A DNA stretch of 64,000 bases from Sphingomonadales bacterium UBA2369 (lineage in GTDB: Bacteria > Pseudomonadota > Alphaproteobacteria > Sphingomonadales > Sphingomonadaceae). The DNA lies in assembly GCA_002344055.1 (NCBI GenBank), contig DDTH01000017.1:70771-134770 (forward strand), given 5' to 3'. Positions 1 through 6,838 of this stretch are shown piece after piece (positions within the stretch are counted from its first letter, which is position 1; every line of letters starts with the position of its first letter). The notes under the pieces were generated by a model, which saw only the letters and a list, made by a program, of their open reading frames with translations, made no database searches and was not told the DNA's origin. Both the position numbers and the translations under genes were made by a program.

Positions 1-492
1 GCGGATCAATGCGGAGCCCACGCAGGGCCGGACAATGGTGAGGCCTGCTTCGGCATTCCGGCGTCCCCAAGAGAGGCCGGCCGATCGGCGAAGACGCACG
101 GCAAGCCACGCGACCATTGCGAGGGTGCCACCGCCGATCAGCCAGTTGAGCGCGAACGCGTAGCCGGGCCGTTCTGGGTGGCTTGCCAGAAGTGTGACCA
201 TCCCAACTAAGGCGACGGCAAGCACGACGGCCCTGATTGCCGGATGGACGGAGCGGAGGCGTCGGGCGCCGCCCGGCGCCATGTCGTCCCATTCGCGCTG
301 GTAGGCACGGTAACGGGCGACGGCATTGTGCGCGATGCTCGCCCAGACCATGAGCCAAAGCCCTGCCAGCGCCAGCGGCCAGGCGTTCGGGCTCATATAC
401 CAGGCGTAAGGACCGAGGCACGCAGCGCCGACGGTAATGAGTGTCCCGACAGGCGACCCGACGACGGCCTGAATGCCGGACGGAGGCCTCAC
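1..492 (-). CDS. Partial multi-pass membrane protein overlapping the coupling ATPase
   Basis: The reading frame opens with GTG at 492 and stays open to the left edge of the window (164 codons seen, no stop). The GTG shares four bases (GTGA) with the stop of the upstream coupling ATPase, so the two are translationally coupled. The visible protein has four hydrophobic stretches, at about residues 10-30, 36-50, 88-108 and 116-138, the last followed by a basic RLRR segment, which indicates an inner-membrane protein. I do not recognise the family. Because the neighbouring ATPase has no membrane segments of its own, this protein could anchor it, but that is inference. The C-terminus lies outside the window. 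Confidence 0.6.
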   Translation of the reverse strand, partial: MRPPSGIQAVVGSPVGTLITVGAACLGPYAWYMSPNAWPLALAGLWLMVWASIAHNAVARYRAYQREWDDMAPGGARRLRSVHPAIRAVVLAVALVGMVTLLASHPERPGYAFALNWLIGGGTLAMVAWLAVRLRRSAGLSWGRRNAEAGLTIVRPCVGSALIR

Positions 493-2075
493 TGCTGGAA
501 CTCCGCCAGCATGGCGTTACCGCCCGACGAGCGAAACCGGCGGCCCGCCTGATACCAGATCCCCGATACGCAGTTGCCGTTGGCCGGGCCGCCGGTCTTC
601 AGAATGCGGCCGAAGTCACCGGGCTCGAGCACGAAGCCCATCTGTTCCGAATAGCCCCGGCTGACATTCGTGCTCGAACCGTGGCCGCGGTTACGGCTGC
701 GGTTGTCGCTCTGACCGTCCGAGCTGCCCCGGCTGGCGGTGCTGCCCGAATTGCCGCTCCCGCCATTCGGGCCGGAGCTGTAGCCCGAGCTGCTGCCCGT
801 GCTGAACTGGCTGCCCCAGTTCGAGCCTTCGCCCATGCTGGTGCCGAAGTTGGTGCTGGTGCCCTCCCCTTCGCTGAAGGTCGCACGCTGCTTCTCGACC
901 TGGCCGATCGTTTCCGCCGCCCAGCGGTTGGTCTCCGGGCAGGCATTGCTGTGCCAGACCTTTGTCGCGAAATTGCCGAGCAGATGCTGCACGCGCTCGC
1001 GGGCGCGGTCGCCTCCCATTGAGGCATAAAAGGTCGGCAGCGACTGCGAAAGATAGACCGTGCAGGCCCGCGAGGCGCGGCACGTGGACAGATATTCTGC
1101 GTCGAAGCTGTCGAGGAAATACTGCGCCTCGTCGGCCCAGAGAAAGCACGGCCGTTCGCGCTGAAGCGGGTCCAATGAGTTTCGCGCAAGGACTGCGCGT
1201 TGCCAGAGATATTTGAACAGCCGTTGGGCGACGATGCCATCGTCACCCATAGTCAGCGCCGGCATGTTCAGAACGATCACCGCACCGTGAAAACACAGCT
1301 CCGGCACTATCGTGGATTCGCCGCAGAATGCGTGCTGAAGCCATCCGTGATTGAAACGGTCGAGCGCCGTCGTCAGCGAGATCGCGATGTTTCCACGCGT
1401 CTTTGGATCGAGGCGCGCATAGTCCGACGACCAGTAGGAAACGATTCGCTCGCCGGTAGCATCATCGATGCGCGGGGCAGCGTCTCGAAAACAGCGGAAG
1501 AAGAACGAGCCGCGCTGCCATTCTAGGTCCGACAGGTCGCCGGGCGCCTGCGGGGCGGTTCGAAGGAACTGCAGCACGTCGTTGATCCGCACCGTGCCGG
1601 TCGCGGCGTGCAGAATGGGCAGCGTGTTGCGCAGCACCTGCCGCGTCGTGTCTTCCCAGAACCGTTCGCCGGCGCGCCCAGGCTCCGCGCCCACATTGCG
1701 GCACGCCTCCAGCACCCGCATCATACTTTCGATGACGCTGTTGATCCCGGTCTCGCCGTAACGTGCCAGCTCGTAAGTGATGAAGTTTGTGATCGGAACA
1801 CGCCCATCGAGAACGATGACCGATTTGCTTCGCCCGGTTTCCGCGCCGTAGCGGAGCCATAACTCGGCTTCGTCCGGCTTCGCGCAGAGCACCAAACCGC
1901 CCATACCGGCGCTCAAGTAGGCACGGGCCAAAGTTGCACCGAGACCGCTTGTTTTTCCTGACCCGGTGCCCCCGGTGGCAAGAACGCCTTGAACGGCGTC
2001 GCGGACCGTGAACGCGTCATGCTCACTGAGCCGCAGAAGCGGCTTGTCCAGCAGCCCGCCGGCTCGCATGGCCAT
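489..2075 (-). CDS. VirD4/TraD-like conjugative coupling ATPase
   Basis: A 528-residue P-loop ATPase of the type IV coupling protein class, which feeds relaxase-bound DNA into a type IV secretion channel. The Walker A motif is at residues 35-43 (GGTGSGKTS). A Walker B/DExQ-like motif is at about 311-318, with Asp315-Glu316 and then Gln318 (LWADEAQ), resembling the TraM-recognition/TraG-D domain. A Ser/Gly/Asn-rich low-complexity segment at about 402-473 splits the C-terminal part, which is unusual. No N-terminal transmembrane helices are present, unlike classical VirD4. The start follows a good ribosome site (AGGAGG). It is followed by a membrane protein overlapping by four bases and preceded by small genes, all on the same strand. 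The exact subfamily is not certain. Confidence 0.75.
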   Translation of the reverse strand: MAMRAGGLLDKPLLRLSEHDAFTVRDAVQGVLATGGTGSGKTSGLGATLARAYLSAGMGGLVLCAKPDEAELWLRYGAETGRSKSVIVLDGRVPITNFITYELARYGETGINSVIESMMRVLEACRNVGAEPGRAGERFWEDTTRQVLRNTLPILHAATGTVRINDVLQFLRTAPQAPGDLSDLEWQRGSFFFRCFRDAAPRIDDATGERIVSYWSSDYARLDPKTRGNIAISLTTALDRFNHGWLQHAFCGESTIVPELCFHGAVIVLNMPALTMGDDGIVAQRLFKYLWQRAVLARNSLDPLQRERPCFLWADEAQYFLDSFDAEYLSTCRASRACTVYLSQSLPTFYASMGGDRARERVQHLLGNFATKVWHSNACPETNRWAAETIGQVEKQRATFSEGEGTSTNFGTSMGEGSNWGSQFSTGSSSGYSSGPNGGSGNSGSTASRGSSDGQSDNRSRNRGHGSSTNVSRGYSEQMGFVLEPGDFGRILKTGGPANGNCVSGIWYQAGRRFRSSGGNAMLAEFQQ

Positions 2076-2084
2076 AGGAGCCTC

Positions 2085-2294
2085 CTATCGATCAAGCCCG
2101 ACATCATGAATGTTGCCACGATCGGGTTCGCCGCGATCGTGATTTTCGACCGGGTCAGACTTGGCCGACGGATGCGGTTCGAACGTGCGACCGAACCAGC
2201 CACCGAGCAGCTCATGACGGATGGAATCCATCGCGTCCGCCGCGCCGTCCGCGAGACTGCCGAACGCCTCGTCGAACCAGTTTCGCTCAGTCAT
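2085..2294 (-). CDS. Small hypothetical protein (69 aa)
   Basis: A 69-residue acidic protein with no recognised domain. Its ATG lies inside the last codons of the upstream 70-aa zinc-ribbon gene (8-base overlap), and its stop is nine bases before the start of the coupling ATPase, so all three are read as one operon. The N-terminal half (residues 1-40) is amphipathic and could be helical; the C-terminal third is polar and rich in Asp, Arg and His. A role linked to conjugative transfer is suggested only by position. Confidence 0.55.
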   Translation of the reverse strand: MTERNWFDEAFGSLADGAADAMDSIRHELLGGWFGRTFEPHPSAKSDPVENHDRGEPDRGNIHDVGLDR

Positions 2295-2499
2295 TGTAGG
2301 TCACCCCGCAAGATAAGCAGCGCCAGCGGAGGCGGAGGAAATTAGCGATGCGCACGCCCGCCAATCGGCTCAGGATCTCGACGACGGAACCTCGGTCGCC
2401 AAGCCGCCGTAACTCCGCGGCAGCCAGCGCAGCGGATCGATAAGGGGCCTCGTCGATAAGGTTACAGGCATAGTCGCAGGAACCGCAGCTCGGGCACAT
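2287..2499 (-). CDS. Small zinc-ribbon-like protein (70 aa)
   Basis: A 70-residue protein with paired cysteines at both ends: C2-P-S-C5, C8 and C12 near the N-terminus and a CLSCG knuckle near the C-terminus. This is the pattern of a zinc ribbon with a helical insert. The upstream 73-aa protein ends in a similar knuckle (CRSCGTTF against CLSCGVTY here), so the two look like diverged relatives. A GGAG ribosome site precedes the ATG. An intrinsic terminator hairpin lies directly upstream, leaving only about 11 bases between its U-tract and the start codon. Function unknown; it could bind nucleic acid or a transfer protein. Confidence 0.6.
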   Translation of the reverse strand: MCPSCGSCDYACNLIDEAPYRSAALAAAELRRLGDRGSVVEILSRLAGVRIANFLRLRWRCLSCGVTYND

Positions 2500-2510
2500 A
2501 ATGGCTCTCC

Positions 2511-2540
2511 AAAAAGAAAAGGCCGCCCCGTGAGGCGGCC
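2511..2540 (-). terminator. Intrinsic terminator between two small zinc-ribbon genes
   Basis: On the minus strand a perfect 7-bp stem (GGCCGCC / GGCGGCC, loop of 6) is followed by TTTTCTTTTT. It comes eight bases after the stop of the 73-aa gene and ends 11 bases before the start of the 70-aa gene, so no promoter fits between. Read-through or attenuation is implied for the downstream transfer genes. Confidence 0.8.
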
Positions 2541-2547
2541 AGCTCGG

Positions 2548-2769
2548 TCAATTGAACGTCGTTCCGCAGGACCGGCAGCGATAGGCGCGCCGCAATTTGT
2601 TGACCCCCGTCATGATGCCGAGAAGCCCAAGGCCGCCGGCACTGAGAAGTCGGAAGTGTGCACCGTGGCATGCGTGTGTCGCGTGAGCGACTTTCTCGAA
2701 TGCACCGTCCGAGATGTGATTGGATACGACGTCGCTGCGAAAGCAATTATCGTTTGGACAAGTCGGCAT
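2548..2769 (-). CDS. Small zinc-ribbon-like protein (73 aa)
   Basis: A 73-residue protein with C4-x4-C9 near the N-terminus, a central hydrophobic glycine-rich stretch (about residues 43-54) and a C-terminal CRSCGTTF knuckle. This suggests a split zinc ribbon similar to the following 70-aa protein. A GGGAG ribosome site precedes the ATG. The gene is enclosed by two intrinsic terminators, one ending about 12 bases before its start and one beginning just after its stop. Function unknown. Confidence 0.55.
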   Translation of the reverse strand: MPTCPNDNCFRSDVVSNHISDGAFEKVAHATHACHGAHFRLLSAGGLGLLGIMTGVNKLRRAYRCRSCGTTFN

Positions 2770-2781
2770 TTCAGATCTCCC

Positions 2782-2823
2782 AGAAAACGGCGCGCAGGTT
2801 CCCCTCGCGGCAGCCTGCGCGCC
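2782..2823 (-). terminator. Intrinsic terminator after the 51-aa gene
   Basis: On the minus strand a perfect 10-bp stem (GGCGCGCAGG / CCTGCGCGCC) with a 15-base loop is followed by GTTTTC. It lies between the stop of the 51-aa gene and the start of the 73-aa gene, 12 bases before that start. It repeats the arrangement seen again at 2511-2540. Confidence 0.75.
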
Positions 2824-2862
2824 GCGTTCAGTCAGTCTCGATGTTGTTGGTTTGAGCCGGCG

Positions 2863-3018
2863 TTAGCCTGCGCAGCCTCCGCCACAGGCGCCGATCTTCG
2901 CGCCGACGGCGGCACCGGCAGGCCCAGCAAGCACGACACCAATGAGGGTGCCGATGACGATGCCAGCCGCAGTTTTCGCCGCCTTCTCAGCGACGGAAGT
3001 CTCGTTTGTCTTGCTCAT
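2863..3018 (-). CDS. 51-aa glycine-rich membrane peptide
   Basis: A short frame with a clear ribosome site (AAAGGGAAG) encodes 51 residues. A polar, lysine-containing head (1-17) is followed by one hydrophobic glycine/alanine-rich helix (about 18-44) with repeated small-xxx-small spacing like a glycine zipper, and then a short tail C-GGG-C-AG. Possible roles are a small inner-membrane protein, an entry-exclusion or pore peptide, or a peptide-like toxin. None can be chosen from sequence. It is the first member of the run of small genes upstream of the coupling ATPase. Confidence 0.5.
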   Translation of the reverse strand: MSKTNETSVAEKAAKTAAGIVIGTLIGVVLAGPAGAAVGAKIGACGGGCAG

Positions 3019-3064
3019 GGTGCGCTTCCCTTTCGACTCGCAGCAGGTTGCTCCGAGTGCGGAA

Positions 3065-3093
3065 AAGCTGCATCGAACCTAGGCCAATGTCAA
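3065..3093 (-). promoter_or_regulatory. Possible promoter for the small-gene run
   Basis: A consensus -35 hexamer TTGACA lies on the minus strand at 3093-3088, followed 17 bases later by a weak -10 candidate (CAGCTT). It sits in an AT-rich gap about 50 bases upstream of the 51-aa gene. The -35 is good and the -10 is poor. Confidence 0.3.
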
Positions 3094-3118
3094 TTTATTT
3101 CGATGTGTTCGTTTTACA

Positions 3119-4102
3119 TCATTTAGTTCGCCGCTGTATCGCGGACCTAATTCGCCCAGCCTCGCGCGCCGTAAAGTCACCGAGGGCCGGCCCAATGCGC
3201 CCGTCCGGAGCACGCGATCGAAGGGCGTCCAAGTCCCTGCTGGTCTGCTCGGCCTTTGTGGGTAAATCGACTTCGGCCGGCCATTGGTTACCTGGCCTAC
3301 TCAGCCAATTGTCGATCGCTACAGACAGTTTGCTGTCGAGTTTTCGTATGTGGGCGCGCGTCAGGCCGTGACCCAACCACTCACCGTACACACGCGCAAC
3401 AAACGCCGGAGGCGTTTCAGGTCCGCGCAAGCCCGCATATAACTCTGGAGGGGTGTTCGGGAGCACTGGCAGCTTCTCACGGGTAACTTGAAGCTGGGGG
3501 AACAATGAGATCAGAAAATTCTCGTGAACCGGCATGCTTGGATTTCGAATAATATAGGCATTTAACTCTGACAAAGCAGAATAAAAATCGAAGTCTGTTC
3601 GCTCTTTTTCTATCAAATACCTATACGATCCATTCATTATCTTAAATGATCGGTCGATCATTCGCAAGTTTTCAGCTCGATAATTGTGAACGGCTACGCT
3701 TGAAGGATGTAAGGTGTCTAGTTCAGAGCCGCCACGCCTGACAGGCCATGTGTTCAACAGATTGTGCTCAGTTCTGGTATATGCAGCTTGAATCTCGTTG
3801 AGGCCAGGAGTGTCGCCTTCGGAGAGTCTACGAGCCCAATCGTCCGCGATATCGAAGTACCGTCTCACTATTCCATCGATTTTCTTGGTGACATCCTCAA
3901 CCAGCTTGGCCGCTGGCCGATCATTTTCGGACTGCTGCTCAGACCTCTCCGAACCACCCTTCTTATTAGGCACCGTGACGTAAGCTGAGCCAAACCGACT
4001 ATCCTTCGAGCCAGCATGGACCGTCCCGGAGAAACCTCGCGTGAAGCCCTTTGCTTCACCCACCCGATGCTTTCGCTGCACCTCATTGTCGTCATCGGTC
4101 AT
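3119..4102 (-). CDS. Hypothetical protein (327 aa), AT-rich centre
   Basis: A 327-residue soluble protein with no motif I recognise. Residues 1-70 are polar and charged, probably disordered. The remainder looks mostly helical, with a tryptophan/tyrosine-rich middle and a basic C-terminus ending in QRRTK. No signal peptide or membrane segment is visible. The DNA at about 3500-3720 is much more AT-rich than its surroundings and uses codons such as ATA, TTA and AAT, which suggests recent transfer from another source. It is divergent from the SOS-controlled umuDC-like pair; the 284 bases between hold the LexA box at their right end and otherwise nothing I recognise. Confidence 0.6.
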   Translation of the reverse strand: MTDDDNEVQRKHRVGEAKGFTRGFSGTVHAGSKDSRFGSAYVTVPNKKGGSERSEQQSENDRPAAKLVEDVTKKIDGIVRRYFDIADDWARRLSEGDTPGLNEIQAAYTRTEHNLLNTWPVRRGGSELDTLHPSSVAVHNYRAENLRMIDRSFKIMNGSYRYLIEKERTDFDFYSALSELNAYIIRNPSMPVHENFLISLFPQLQVTREKLPVLPNTPPELYAGLRGPETPPAFVARVYGEWLGHGLTRAHIRKLDSKLSVAIDNWLSRPGNQWPAEVDLPTKAEQTSRDLDALRSRAPDGRIGPALGDFTAREAGRIRSAIQRRTK

Positions 4103-4365
4103 GGCGCCAGCATAGTTCTCCGAGCCTCAGAAGCCTATTGCCGAATGGTTTTGAGCCGACCAATCAACACCGCTGTTGCTGAGACCGCAGGGCCGCATCT
4201 GAAGTCTCGCGCGTTTACGCGCACCACCTGCTCGGGGTTCGCCCCCCATCAAAGGGTGGATGATAGGCGCTGCGGATTTTGTGCTTCCAGCCGGGCTCTC
4301 GGCGATCGGGCGCGCCGTCGCCCGCCCTCGCATGTATGCTAAATAATTTTCTTATCGCCGCCACC

Positions 4366-4380
4366 GTTCCTGATATGTTC
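4366..4380 (+). promoter_or_regulatory. LexA (SOS) box upstream of the umuD-like gene
   Basis: GTTC-CTGATAT-GTTC exactly matches the alphaproteobacterial LexA operator GTTC-N7-GTTC. A -10-like TGATAT lies inside the box, so LexA would cover the promoter. The ATG of the umuD-like gene begins only six bases after the box, which leaves no room for a ribosome site and points to an almost leaderless mRNA. Confidence 0.8.
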
Positions 4381-4386
4381 GCGCAC

Positions 4387-4758
4387 ATGGCGAGCTACAG
4401 CGGAGATGATACTACCGGCTTCCAGAGCCCTGCAGAAGGCTACGTAGAGCCTGTGCTGGACCTCATGAACGCGCTGGGGTTGGACGGCCCTGGCCTCTAC
4501 CCAATGCGTGTCCGAACCAACGGGCTTCGCCGCCGGCGCGGCATCCATTCTGGCGATATCATCGTTGCCAATGCCTCCGCCGACCCCACGAACAACAAGG
4601 TCTGCGTTGCGTTCCTGGCCGGCGAAGTGGTGCTCGCGACCCTTCACGAGACACCCGGCGGTTGGGCCATCGAGCGCGGCACCGGCGAGCTGGTGCCGGT
4701 GACAGATGACGTGGAGGTGTGGGCATTGGTCAAGGCGCTGGTGCGCACCAATGTCTAG
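4387..4758 (+). CDS. UmuD-like S24-family protein lacking the catalytic dyad
   Basis: A 123-residue homologue of UmuD, the partner of error-prone DNA polymerase V. The segment GFQSPAEGYVE (11-21) matches GFPSPAADYVE after the UmuD self-cleavage site, and the beta-rich fold signatures SGD (55-57) and GE (79-80) follow. By manual alignment, Cys24 of E. coli UmuD corresponds to Thr10 while the next Gly is kept (Gly11). The catalytic Ser60 corresponds to Gly46 and Lys97 to Ala84, so self-cleavage by the usual mechanism should be impossible. A longer frame runs upstream, but it would place the LexA box inside the gene, so I chose the ATG just after the box. The gene overlaps umuC by eight bases. 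Confidence 0.75.
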   Translation: MASYSGDDTTGFQSPAEGYVEPVLDLMNALGLDGPGLYPMRVRTNGLRRRRGIHSGDIIVANASADPTNNKVCVAFLAGEVVLATLHETPGGWAIERGTGELVPVTDDVEVWALVKALVRTNV

Positions 4759-6016
4759 CCGGTTCGCGCTGATCGACGGCAACAGCTTCTATTGCTCCTG
4801 CGAACGCGCTTTCAATCCCAGGCTGGCGGGCAAACCGCTTGTGGTCCTCTCCAACAACGATGGCTGCGTTATCGCCCGCAGCAACGAAGCCAAGGACCTT
4901 GGCCTCAAGATGGGCGACCCATGGCACATCGTTGAGAAGCGCCCCGAGTACCGAGACGTGCTCTGGCAATCGAGCAACTACGTTCTCTACGGCGACATGA
5001 GCCGCCGCATGTTCGATGTGCTCTGCGGCCACGTCCCCCGCGTGGAGCCCTATTCGATCGACGAGATGTTTCTCGATCTGGATGGCGTGACGGTCGACCC
5101 GGTGGCGTTTGGCGCAGAGGTTCGGGCCGCGGTCCGCAAGGCGGCCAAGATCCCGACCTGCGTCGGGATTGGGCCGACCAAGACCATTGCCAAGCTCGCG
5201 AACAAATTGGCGAAGGCAGACCGCACCGGGTCTGGCGTGCTCGACCTATCGGACCCCGAGCAACGAAATCATATCTATCCGACCGTGAGCCTGTCTGACG
5301 TGTGGGGCCTTGGTAGCGCGTCGATCGGCAAGCTGGCGAACCTCGACGCGCATACGGTCGCAGATTTTATCGCCCTCCCCCCGGATGTCGTGCGCGACGT
5401 GCTGACCGTGACCGGGTTACGCACCCACGCCGAGCTTCGCGGCGTTTCTTGCCATGTGTTCGGGGCGCTGCCCGGCGCGAGGAAATCGATCGCCAGCACG
5501 CGCAGCTTCGGTGAGGCCGTCATCCAATGGAATGACATGCGCGAGGCAGTCGCGACCTATGCCTCACGCGCCGCAGAGAAGCTGCGTCGCTATGGATTGA
5601 AGGCCGGCGCAATGCAGGTGTTTATACGCACCAACGAGTTCAACGCCGACCCGAAATACTCCAATCAGGCGACGATCGAACTGGAGCCCACGGCAGACAC
5701 CCGTGACCTTATCGTCGCCGCGACCCGCGCGGCGGCCGGCCTGTGGCGCGGCGGCTATCGCTACTTCAAGGCGGGCGTGATCCTAATCGATCTCTACAAG
5801 CCTCAGGAGTTGCCGGTCAGCAATCTGTTTCCCTCGCGCGATCCAGCGCGCTCGAAATCCCTGATGACGGCGATGGACGCGATCAACGGCCGGTTTGGCC
5901 GCGAGACGGTGAACGCGGGCGGCCTGGTTAGCCGGCAACGATGGGCCATGAAGCGACGCAATCTGTCGCCGTGCTACACCACCCGACTAGCGGACTTGCT
6001 GGAAGTGCAGGCCTGA
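4751..6016 (+). CDS. umuC: DNA polymerase V catalytic subunit UmuC-like (Y-family)
   Basis: A 421-residue Y-family translesion DNA polymerase, the usual length for UmuC. The palm metal-binding residues are visible: Asp9 in LIDGNSFY and Asp104-Glu105 in SIDE, with the fingers motif CERAFNP. The thumb/HhH part (WGLGSASIGKL) and the little-finger region follow. A possible sliding-clamp-binding motif is VSNLF, near the position of QLNLF in E. coli UmuC. The ATG overlaps the end of the umuD-like gene, and a longer in-frame start at 4706 would lie wholly inside that gene and is rejected. Expression should follow the LexA box upstream. It lies on the mobile element, as plasmid rumAB/mucAB-type genes often do. 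Confidence 0.9.
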   Translation: MSSRFALIDGNSFYCSCERAFNPRLAGKPLVVLSNNDGCVIARSNEAKDLGLKMGDPWHIVEKRPEYRDVLWQSSNYVLYGDMSRRMFDVLCGHVPRVEPYSIDEMFLDLDGVTVDPVAFGAEVRAAVRKAAKIPTCVGIGPTKTIAKLANKLAKADRTGSGVLDLSDPEQRNHIYPTVSLSDVWGLGSASIGKLANLDAHTVADFIALPPDVVRDVLTVTGLRTHAELRGVSCHVFGALPGARKSIASTRSFGEAVIQWNDMREAVATYASRAAEKLRRYGLKAGAMQVFIRTNEFNADPKYSNQATIELEPTADTRDLIVAATRAAAGLWRGGYRYFKAGVILIDLYKPQELPVSNLFPSRDPARSKSLMTAMDAINGRFGRETVNAGGLVSRQRWAMKRRNLSPCYTTRLADLLEVQA

Positions 6017-6266
6017 CGGCGGGAAGGCCTCCGATGACAGTCTGCCGAAATATTCTCCCGAGACCATGGGCGGCTTCTGTTCGGTGAGCGTGATGACCCA
6101 CGCCCGGCAACGATCAACCCAGCTCGCTTCCGCGCCTTCGGCTTGTGCAGCTCCGCTCCGTTCCGGCGCACTGCGTGCGGCGTGTGACCGCCGCCTCGAT
6201 GGCGCGTGTCCCTTGCTCCCTATGAAGCCACGGGATGGTCCCGCGGCGGAAATGAAGGAGCAGACC

Positions 6267-6479
6267 ATGACCACCCAGACCAAGTTTCCCGGCCGCAAAC
6301 CGACCCACCGCATCTACCGCGTCATCGGTGAAGGCAAAGCCTCGAGCTGGACGCCGATCGGTGCCGCCTGGCCCAATCAAGACGGCCAGGGGTTTAACAT
6401 CAGCTACGACGCCGTGCCGCTTTCGGGCCGAATCGTGATGCGGGAAATCACCGAGCGCCCTCAGGCAAACGCCGCATGA
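6267..6479 (+). CDS. Small hypothetical protein (70 aa)
   Basis: A 70-residue protein starting at an ATG behind a strong AAGGAG site. It contains RIYRVIGEGKASSWTPIGAAWPNQDGQGFNI, which has the look of a small beta-rich protein of the kind common on sphingomonad plasmids and integrative elements (from memory, not checked), vaguely like DUF736 proteins. The 250 bases upstream, back to umuC, carry no gene; they hold a short hairpin (CGGGA-TGG-TCCCG) just before the ribosome site. Confidence 0.65.
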   Translation: MTTQTKFPGRKPTHRIYRVIGEGKASSWTPIGAAWPNQDGQGFNISYDAVPLSGRIVMREITERPQANAA

Positions 6480-6491
6480 CACTCGTAATCG

Positions 6492-6516
6492 CCGCCGCCG
6501 GTGACGCCGGCGGCGG
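6492..6516. terminator. Strong hairpin without U-tract
   Basis: A 10-bp perfect stem (CCGCCGCCGG / CCGGCGGCGG, loop of 5) lies 12 bases after the stop of the 70-aa gene, between convergent genes. No T-run follows on either strand, so it may act as a bidirectional or Rho-assisted stop. Confidence 0.5.
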
Positions 6517-6536
6517 TGGATTTCGCGCCGAAACCT

Positions 6537-6779
6537 TTAAGATGTGGAAGTTTCGAGGATAAGATCCTCGATCTCATGACCATCTAAATGAAAACCGCCA
6601 GCGATCGTAAGGCGGAGACGGCCTCGCTCACTTTCTCGCTGCTGGTAGTACGCCGCAAGCATATCCTTCAATGGGCCCTCGGTAATCGCAACACCACTCA
6701 TGCGACGGCGCCCATTGCCAATTTCCATGCCGTTGATGCGGCTGAGCGTGGCAGGTTGAGATAGATTCACAGCGATCAT
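6537..6779 (-). CDS. Small hypothetical protein (80 aa), divergent from SOS gene
   Basis: An 80-residue protein. The longer in-frame extension to 6923 is rejected because it runs through the divergent gene and its LexA box. The chosen ATG at 6779 has GGTGA a few bases upstream. The sequence (for example EGPLKDMLAAYYQQRESERGRLRLT) looks globular with a helix then beta strands; no family is recognised. It begins 39 bases from the LexA box at 6819-6833, so it may share SOS control with the divergent HEPN-like gene. Confidence 0.5.
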   Translation of the reverse strand: MIAVNLSQPATLSRINGMEIGNGRRRMSGVAITEGPLKDMLAAYYQQRESERGRLRLTIAGGFHLDGHEIEDLILETSTS

Positions 6780-6818
6780 TTGGTCACCATCGCAACGCGC
6801 GCCTTTGAATGAGGATGC

Positions 6819-6833
6819 GTTCTTGATACGTTC
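6819..6833 (+). promoter_or_regulatory. LexA (SOS) box upstream of the HEPN-like gene
   Basis: GTTC-TTGATAC-GTTC matches the alphaproteobacterial LexA operator. Its spacer shares TGATA with the box at 4366-4380, and again the start codon follows within six bases. In the plus-strand frame the next upstream codons contain a stop (TGA at 6824) and no start, so the ATG at 6839 is the earliest possible. An nearly leaderless LexA-repressed transcript is implied. Confidence 0.75.
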
Positions 6834-6838
6834 GTAAC

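Noticed and set aside
4279..4386. Upstream extension of the umuD-like gene
   Set aside because: It would put the LexA box and its -10 inside the coding region and adds residues with no match to UmuD.
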